Both the position numbers and the translations under genes were made by a program. Below are positions 30,146 to 34,453 of a stretch of DNA of 34,453 nt, one piece after another. The stretch lies in contig DASZPL010000126.1 in NCBI GenBank assembly GCA_035550315.1, positions 1 through 34,453 of the forward strand, read 5' to 3'. Positions within the stretch are counted from its first letter, which is position 1. Every line of letters begins with the position of its first letter. A model generated the notes under the pieces. The model was not told the origin of the DNA, did not search any database, and saw only the letters and a program-made list of their open reading frames with translations. Source of the DNA: DASZPL01 sp035550315 (lineage in GTDB: Bacteria > Actinomycetota > Actinomycetes > JAFAQI01).

Positions 30146-31933
30146 CTACCGAGCCGGGTCTAACTCGAGCCCGCGAGCGCGCGCCGAGGCGGCCGCCAAC
30201 GGGCGTACGACGTCACGCCAGTCGGCCACCAGACCGACATCGGCGTGGTCGAACACGAACGCGTCCGGGTCCCGGTTGATCGCGACGACCGTGCCCGCCT
30301 GTCGAATCCCGACGGAATGATTGAACTTGCCGCTCAGCCCGATCGCGACGTACAACCGCGGGGCGATGGCGCGTCCGGTCAGGCCCACCTGCCGGTCCCG
30401 CGGCAGCCAGCCGCGATCGGTGACCTTGCGGGTCCCGGCAAGCTCGGCGCCGAGCGCGGCCCGCAACGGCTCGAGCAGGTCGTACTCCTCGGGCTCGACT
30501 CCGCTGCCGACGCCGATCACGGCCGGCGCGCGTGCGAGAACCTCGAGGTCGTCGTCGCGCCGGGCGGCTCCGATCCGCAGCCGGCTGCGCGCCGCCACCG
30601 CCACCTCGTCAACGGTCGGCGCCACCGGGTCGCGCGGCGCGAACGTCGGCAGCACGCCGGGACGCACCGTGACCAGCTGCACCGGGCTGGTGGAGCGGAT
30701 CGCCGCGACCAGCCGGCCACCGAACGCCGGCTTCCATCCGACCAGCCGGTCGCCGGCGCGCGACAGCTCGATGACGTCGCCGGTGAGGCCGGCGCCGAGC
30801 CGCGCCGCGGTCCGGGCGGCGACCTCGCGGCCCCACATCGTGGCGCTGAACAGCACCGCCCACGGCGGCTGCGCCGCGCACCAGTCAGCGATCGTTGCCG
30901 CCACGTCCTCTTCCACGGCGGAGCCGACCAGCCGGATCACCCGATCCGCGCCGCAGCGCGCAAGCCACGCAGGGTCCGCGCTGCCGGCGTCGAGCGCGAC
31001 CACCCGCGCAGCGGCGTCGCCGGCAAGCTCGGCGGCGGCTCCCAACAACTCCTCGGCGACCGCCTCGCGGCCGGGCTCAAGGACCACGGCGATCATCCGC
31101 GACGCGTCCTCGGGGGCGGCCGGCACGCGCGGCCGATCCGCGATTGCGTCGCTGTCACACAGCGCCTGCCGCTGGTCGAGGATGCGCATCAGTTCGGTCA
31201 CCTGATCCTCGACCGGTCCGACCAGCATGCGGCGCATCCGGTCGACCTCGTGGATCCGGATCTCTCCCACCCGCGTCGGGCTGCCGGCCTGTCCCCACGG
31301 TCCGTCGCCAAGGTCGGCAGTCGAGAGCCGCTCGACCCGTTCGTCGGGTACGCCGGACCAGACGTGCGGCTTCACCTTCGCGGGATCGCACAGCCGCTCG
31401 GCGCAGGAGACGACCGCGGGCAGCTGCACCTCCCGCTCGCTCCAGCCGTCGTCGTGTTCGCACCGGGCGGCGAGCCGGTCGCCGTCGAGGGTGATGTGGC
31501 GCGCGCCTCCGATGAACGGCAAGCCCAACAGCTCGGCCACCTCCGGCGCGACCTGGCCGGTGTCGGCGTCGACCGAGTTGCGGCCGGTGAGGACGAGGTC
31601 GATGTCGCCGAGGCGTCGCATCGCGCTGGTCACGGCGCGGGCGGTGGCCAGGGTGTCCGATCCGGCCAGGGCCGGGTCCGACACCAGGATCGCGCGGTCG
31701 GCGCCCCAGGCCAGCGCCTCGCGCAACGCGTCGGCGGCGCTGGGCGGTCCGAGGGTCAGGACGATGCACTCGCCGCCGTGCTCGCGCACCAGCTCGACGC
31801 CTTTGCTGACCGCGCGGCGGCAGTACGCGTTGATCTCGAGCTCGACGCCATCGCGGCGCAGCCGACCCTTGTCGTCGAGTGCCATGGCCTCCGCTTTGGG
31901 GACCTGCTTGACGAGCACGACGACGCGGAGCAC
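30146..31933 (-). CDS. Fused electron transfer flavoprotein, beta-alpha single chain
   Basis: This 595-residue protein joins an ETF beta-like unit (1 to about 260: VVVLVKQVPKAEA, ELEINAYCRRAVSKGVELV, LTGRNSVDADTGQVAPEVAE) to an ETF alpha-like unit (about 278-595). The alpha FAD domain is clear: TRKVTDRGWLPRDRQVGLTG, APRLYVAIGLSGKFNHSVGI, VAINRDPDAFVFDHADVGLV. The classic ISGAIQH stretch is changed to LSGKFNH, keeping the His. The order is beta then alpha in one frame with no stop between. It would accept electrons from the acyl-CoA dehydrogenases and pass them to ETF-quinone oxidoreductase, which is not in this window. GTG 31933 lies 12 bp after operator site 9 with no clear ribosome binding site, so a leaderless or nearly leaderless message is possible. 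Confidence 0.93.
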   Translation of the reverse strand: MLRVVVLVKQVPKAEAMALDDKGRLRRDGVELEINAYCRRAVSKGVELVREHGGECIVLTLGPPSAADALREALAWGADRAILVSDPALAGSDTLATARAVTSAMRRLGDIDLVLTGRNSVDADTGQVAPEVAELLGLPFIGGARHITLDGDRLAARCEHDDGWSEREVQLPAVVSCAERLCDPAKVKPHVWSGVPDERVERLSTADLGDGPWGQAGSPTRVGEIRIHEVDRMRRMLVGPVEDQVTELMRILDQRQALCDSDAIADRPRVPAAPEDASRMIAVVLEPGREAVAEELLGAAAELAGDAAARVVALDAGSADPAWLARCGADRVIRLVGSAVEEDVAATIADWCAAQPPWAVLFSATMWGREVAARTAARLGAGLTGDVIELSRAGDRLVGWKPAFGGRLVAAIRSTSPVQLVTVRPGVLPTFAPRDPVAPTVDEVAVAARSRLRIGAARRDDDLEVLARAPAVIGVGSGVEPEEYDLLEPLRAALGAELAGTRKVTDRGWLPRDRQVGLTGRAIAPRLYVAIGLSGKFNHSVGIRQAGTVVAINRDPDAFVFDHADVGLVADWRDVVRPLAAASARARGLELDPAR

Positions 31934-31945
31934 GAGCGCGAGTCT

Positions 31946-31961
31946 ATGACGCGCGTGTCAT
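31946..31961. promoter_or_regulatory. Operator palindrome, site 9 (ETF/HD divergent region)
   Basis: ATGACGCGCGTGTCAT, extended by CT and AG on its sides to a 20-bp near-palindrome (31944-31963), lies 12 bp from the ETF start and 33 bp from the HD-protein start. It is the rightmost copy and marks the end of the regulon. Confidence 0.78.
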
Positions 31962-31994
31962 AGTCAGGAGCGCTGCAAACCGCCCGCGAGTACG

Positions 31995-32558
31995 GTGAGC
32001 CTCGTGACCACTGCGACGTTCCACGCCATGACGGAGGGGACGGCCGAGGACTGGCACATCATCGCCGAGCGGGGCGCCGACTTCTTCATGGGACTGCCCG
32101 ATCGCGTGATCGCGCACCTGCGGTTGCTCGACGGTGACTTCGGCGGGTTCGCGGTCGACCGGCTCACCCACTCGCTGCAGACTGCGACCCGCGCCTACCG
32201 TGCGAACCGCGATGACGAGTACGTGTTCTGCGCGCTATTGCACGACATCGGCGACACCCTCGGCTCGGCCAACCACGCCGACGTCGCGGCCGCCATCGTC
32301 AAGCCGTACGTGTCCGAGCGGCATCACTGGATGGTCGCCAAGCACGCGATCTTCCAGGGGTACTACTACTTCCATCTGCTTGGCGGTGACCGCGACGCCC
32401 GCGAGCAGTTCCGCGGACACGAGTGGTTTGACGACACCGCGGAGTTCTGCGCGGAGTTCGACCAGAACTCCTTCGACCCGGCGTACGACACGCTGCCGTT
32501 GGAGCACTTCGAACCGCTGCTCCGGGCTCAGTTCGCGGCTCCGAAGCGGTTCGGCTGA
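31995..32558 (+). CDS. HD-domain protein, possible metal-dependent hydrolase or oxygenase
   Basis: This 187-residue protein starts at GTG 31995 (a GTG at 32004 or ATG at 32028 is also possible). It has an HD-type metal site: LTHSLQTATRAYR gives the first His, CALLHDIGDTLG the His-Asp pair, SERHHWMVAKHAIFQGYYY two further His and EFDQNSFD the closing Asp. Four His and two Asp in this order fit a two-metal site, as in dinuclear HD phosphohydrolases and in the diiron oxygenases of the MIOX/PhnZ group; motif reading cannot separate these. It is divergent from the fused ETF gene and shares operator site 9, so it is likely part of the pathway. It ends in a terminator hairpin shared with the hemerythrin gene. 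Confidence 0.85.
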   Translation: MSLVTTATFHAMTEGTAEDWHIIAERGADFFMGLPDRVIAHLRLLDGDFGGFAVDRLTHSLQTATRAYRANRDDEYVFCALLHDIGDTLGSANHADVAAAIVKPYVSERHHWMVAKHAIFQGYYYFHLLGGDRDAREQFRGHEWFDDTAEFCAEFDQNSFDPAYDTLPLEHFEPLLRAQFAAPKRFG

Positions 32559-32578
32559 GGATCGGCAGCCGACCTCAG
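32555..32578. terminator. Bidirectional terminator-like hairpin between convergent stops
   Basis: CTGAGG and CCTCAG, with inner TCGG and CCGA arms, one bulged A and a CAG loop, form a hairpin that spans the stop codons of both convergent genes. There is no U-tract, as is usual for high-GC actinobacteria. It marks the boundary of the regulon. Confidence 0.6.
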
Positions 32579-33075
32579 GAAACGACGGCCTTGATCGCCT
32601 TCTTCAGCGCGCCGGGGCTCGTCGGCCGCTGCGGCGATCGTGCTCGCAACTCCTCGAGCCGCGCGCCGAGCTCCTGCAGCTGCTTGCGGCCGAGGTGCTC
32701 ACGCACCTTCGGGAACCACTCGTCCTCTTCTTCTTCGATGTGATGGGTGACGAGCTCGATCAGCACGGTCGTCTTGGCGTCGAAGCGGTCGTTGTCCGGG
32801 CTCAGCGCGGCCAGTTCCAGGCTCACCACGTCGGCGACGTGATGCTCTTCGAGTGACTCGAGCACGTCGTCCTCAAGCTCCGGGACGCGCTCCCGGACGA
32901 ACGGGTACATGCCCTCGTTCTCGATGTAGGTGTGCACCGTCAGCAGGTGCAGAATCTGGTCGACCAAGTGCCCCTTGGTCTGAGTGGCGCGGTCGCCGGC
33001 TTGTTGGAACTTCCGGAACAGCTTCCGGATCTCTTTGTGATCGTCTTTCAGCAGCACGATCGCGTCTTTCGGCAC
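32575..33075 (-). CDS. Hemerythrin-like HHE domain protein
   Basis: This 166-residue four-helix protein has the His/Glu pattern of HHE hemerythrins: His13 (LLKDDHKEIRKLF), His48 and Glu52 or Glu54 (HTYIENEGMYP), His78 or His79 (EEHHVADV), and His111 or His112 with Glu115 or Glu116 (THHIEEEEDEW). Such a site can hold a di-iron centre for oxygen or nitric oxide binding. The C-terminus is basic. GTG 33075 has GGAGGAGG upstream. It lacks the operator of the neighbouring regulon and is separated from it by the convergent hairpin, so it is probably a general stress or oxygen-sensing protein. Confidence 0.9.
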   Translation of the reverse strand: MPKDAIVLLKDDHKEIRKLFRKFQQAGDRATQTKGHLVDQILHLLTVHTYIENEGMYPFVRERVPELEDDVLESLEEHHVADVVSLELAALSPDNDRFDAKTTVLIELVTHHIEEEEDEWFPKVREHLGRKQLQELGARLEELRARSPQRPTSPGALKKAIKAVVS

Positions 33076-33105
33076 GGTCGCCTCCTCCGCCGGTAGTCGT
33101 GCGTC

Positions 33106-34453
33106 TCACTTCCCGGCACGACTGGCGGCAAACCGGCCGTCGGCGGCGCGCAGCCACACCAACAGGTACGCCGCAGCAAAGACGGCGGCGGCGCACCGGA
33201 GGCCGTTGCCAGCCCCCTGCTGCGTCGTCGCGGCCACCGCCAGCGCGGCGACCCCCGTCCCGGCGGCGGTGCCGACGCCACGGGCGAGGTTCAGCAGCCC
33301 GGACGCCGCGCCCGGCGCCTGCCGGGCCGCCCGCATCACCGCTTGGTTGTTGGCCGGCGTGAACATGCCGAACCCAAACCCGACGACGCACAGTAGGGCG
33401 GCCAGCACGGGCGCGGAGGGCACCAGTACGGCGATCGCCGCCAGGCCGGCGACCGTGATCGCGGGACCCGCCAGCTGCGACCGTTGCGGCACCCCATGCG
33501 GCGAGTGACGCGTGAACGCCGCGGCCAGGCCGATCCCGACCGGGAGCGCGGCGAGCACCAGCCCGGCCTGGCCGGCCCCGACCCCGTGCGCGAGCGCGAA
33601 CGCCGCGGCGAACAACGTGCCGAACACCACCGCGTAGCCCACGCCGGCGTTCACCAAGCCCCGCCGCACCGCGCGCCGAGCAATCAGGCGTGGGTCGAAC
33701 AACGGGGCGCGACTGCGGCGCTGCTGGCGAATCAGCGCGGCCATCGCGATGACGGCGACGGCGCCGACCGGGAGCGCCAGCAGCCGATCGCCGCCCGGGC
33801 CCGACGCGAGCGACATCGCGAGCAGCAGCACTCCCAAGGTGGTGACGAAGCCGACGACGCCGACGCGGTCGACTCGGCGCAGCGGCTGCAGCTCGCGGCT
33901 GCGTGGCAGCAACAGGACGCCGGAGGCGACGCCGATCACGGCGGCGGGCACGTTGGCGAGGAACAGCAGCCGCCACGATCCGACCGCGAGCAGCAGGCCA
34001 CCGATCGCGGGCCCCGCAGCAAGGCCGATCGCCTGCGCAGCGGCCTGGGCACCGAGCGCGCGACCCAGCCGTGCGTCCGAGACGTTGGTGGCGATCAACG
34101 CCACACTGTTCGCCTGCAGCAGCGCGGCACCCACCGCCTGCAGCACGCGCGCGGCGCACAGCACGGGCAGGTCGGGCGCGACGGCACAGCCCGCGCTTGC
34201 CACGCCGAACACGGCAAAGCCCGCGACGTAAAGCGACTTCCGACCGATGCTGTCCGCCCACGATCCGAACGGCGCGACCAGCGCGACCAAGGTCAGCAAG
34301 TAGCTCAGCGAGACCCACTGGGTCGCACCGACGCTCGCGTGCAGGCCGTGGGACAGCCGCGGCAACCCGACGGTGACGATGCTGGCGTCGAGCTGGCCCA
34401 TGAAGGCGCCGACGCACACCGCCGCAACGACCAGCCAGCCCGCGCAGCGGCTG
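33106..34453 (-). CDS. MFS exporter, EmrB/QacA (DHA2) type, 5' end cut by window edge
   Basis: The frame is open to the right edge, reading AGWLVVAAVCVGAFMGQLD into the first membrane helix, so only the very N-terminus is missing. The motif GQLDASIVTVGLPRL in helix 1 and SWADSIGRKSLYV after helix 2 are those of the 14-helix DHA2 drug:H+ antiporters. Visible helices continue to the C-terminal LRAADGRFAASRAGK. It would export amphipathic compounds in exchange for protons. The stop is 30 bp from the hemerythrin start; both read leftward and may be cotranscribed. No operator of the regulon is visible at this end. Confidence 0.9.
   Translation of the reverse strand, partial: SRCAGWLVVAAVCVGAFMGQLDASIVTVGLPRLSHGLHASVGATQWVSLSYLLTLVALVAPFGSWADSIGRKSLYVAGFAVFGVASAGCAVAPDLPVLCAARVLQAVGAALLQANSVALIATNVSDARLGRALGAQAAAQAIGLAAGPAIGGLLLAVGSWRLLFLANVPAAVIGVASGVLLLPRSRELQPLRRVDRVGVVGFVTTLGVLLLAMSLASGPGGDRLLALPVGAVAVIAMAALIRQQRRSRAPLFDPRLIARRAVRRGLVNAGVGYAVVFGTLFAAAFALAHGVGAGQAGLVLAALPVGIGLAAAFTRHSPHGVPQRSQLAGPAITVAGLAAIAVLVPSAPVLAALLCVVGFGFGMFTPANNQAVMRAARQAPGAASGLLNLARGVGTAAGTGVAALAVAATTQQGAGNGLRCAAAVFAAAYLLVWLRAADGRFAASRAGK

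Noticed and set aside
1350..32558. Calling the block a cholesterol degradation cluster
   Set aside because: Several enzymes resemble cholesterol side-chain enzymes, but ring-degradation genes, Ltp2-DUF35 pairs, Mce transporters and KstR-type sites are all absent; only a bulky hydrophobic substrate can be suggested.

Overview
This 34.5 kb window is very GC-rich, has GTG and TTG starts with GGAGG-type ribosome binding sites, and carries several mycobacterial-style acyl-CoA enzymes. It looks like a chromosome segment of a free-living actinobacterium. I cannot place it more precisely; there is no rRNA, tRNA, CRISPR array, phage gene or recognisable transposase.

Layout: a secreted protein cut by the left edge (1-1116); then about 31 kb (1350-32558) of catabolic and transport genes in short, mostly divergent units; then a hemerythrin gene and an MFS exporter cut by the right edge (32575-34453). 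The catabolic block holds a cytochrome P450, two acyl-CoA ligases, an alpha/beta hydrolase, a divergent pair of acyl-CoA dehydrogenases resembling the FadE26/FadE27 heteromer type, a fused two-domain dehydrogenase of the FadE34 type, a multifunctional-enzyme-type SDR, a crotonase, a FadA5-like thiolase, a thiolase-like lipid-transfer protein, an amidohydrolase-2 protein, a fused ETF beta-alpha protein, an NTF2-like protein and an HD-domain protein. One operon mixes beta-oxidation genes with a FucA-like class II aldolase and a 2-hydroxyacid dehydrogenase, and a sugar-type FGGY kinase is divergent from it. A complete branched-chain-amino-acid-type ABC importer (fused LivH-LivM permease, two ATPases, a lipoprotein binding protein) travels with a surface protein and a small membrane protein.

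The main discovery is one 16-bp palindrome, consensus MTGACRYNNNYGTCAK (TGAC-N6-GTCA), found at nine places. It occurs once at each of seven promoter regions and twice at the P450 promoter, and together these explain every catabolic and transport unit between 1350 and 32558. This joins about 26 genes into one apparent regulon. No TetR- or GntR-type regulator lies in the window; the only DNA-binding candidate is an 87-residue orphan helix-turn-helix protein. The inferred logic is uptake, P450 oxidation and CoA activation of a bulky hydrophobic, perhaps steroid- or terpenoid-like, possibly sugar- or polyol-bearing compound, then beta-oxidation with electrons passed to the fused ETF. The substrate is unknown, and steroid ring-degradation genes are absent here.

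The second discovery interrupts this block and lacks the operator: a 1.1 kb cassette (17772-18871) with one AbiEi/DUF559 nuclease-like gene between two inverted 76-bp copies of a hairpin-forming repeat (66 of 76 identical). It fits exactly between the stop codons of its neighbours and looks like an undescribed selfish or mobile unit.
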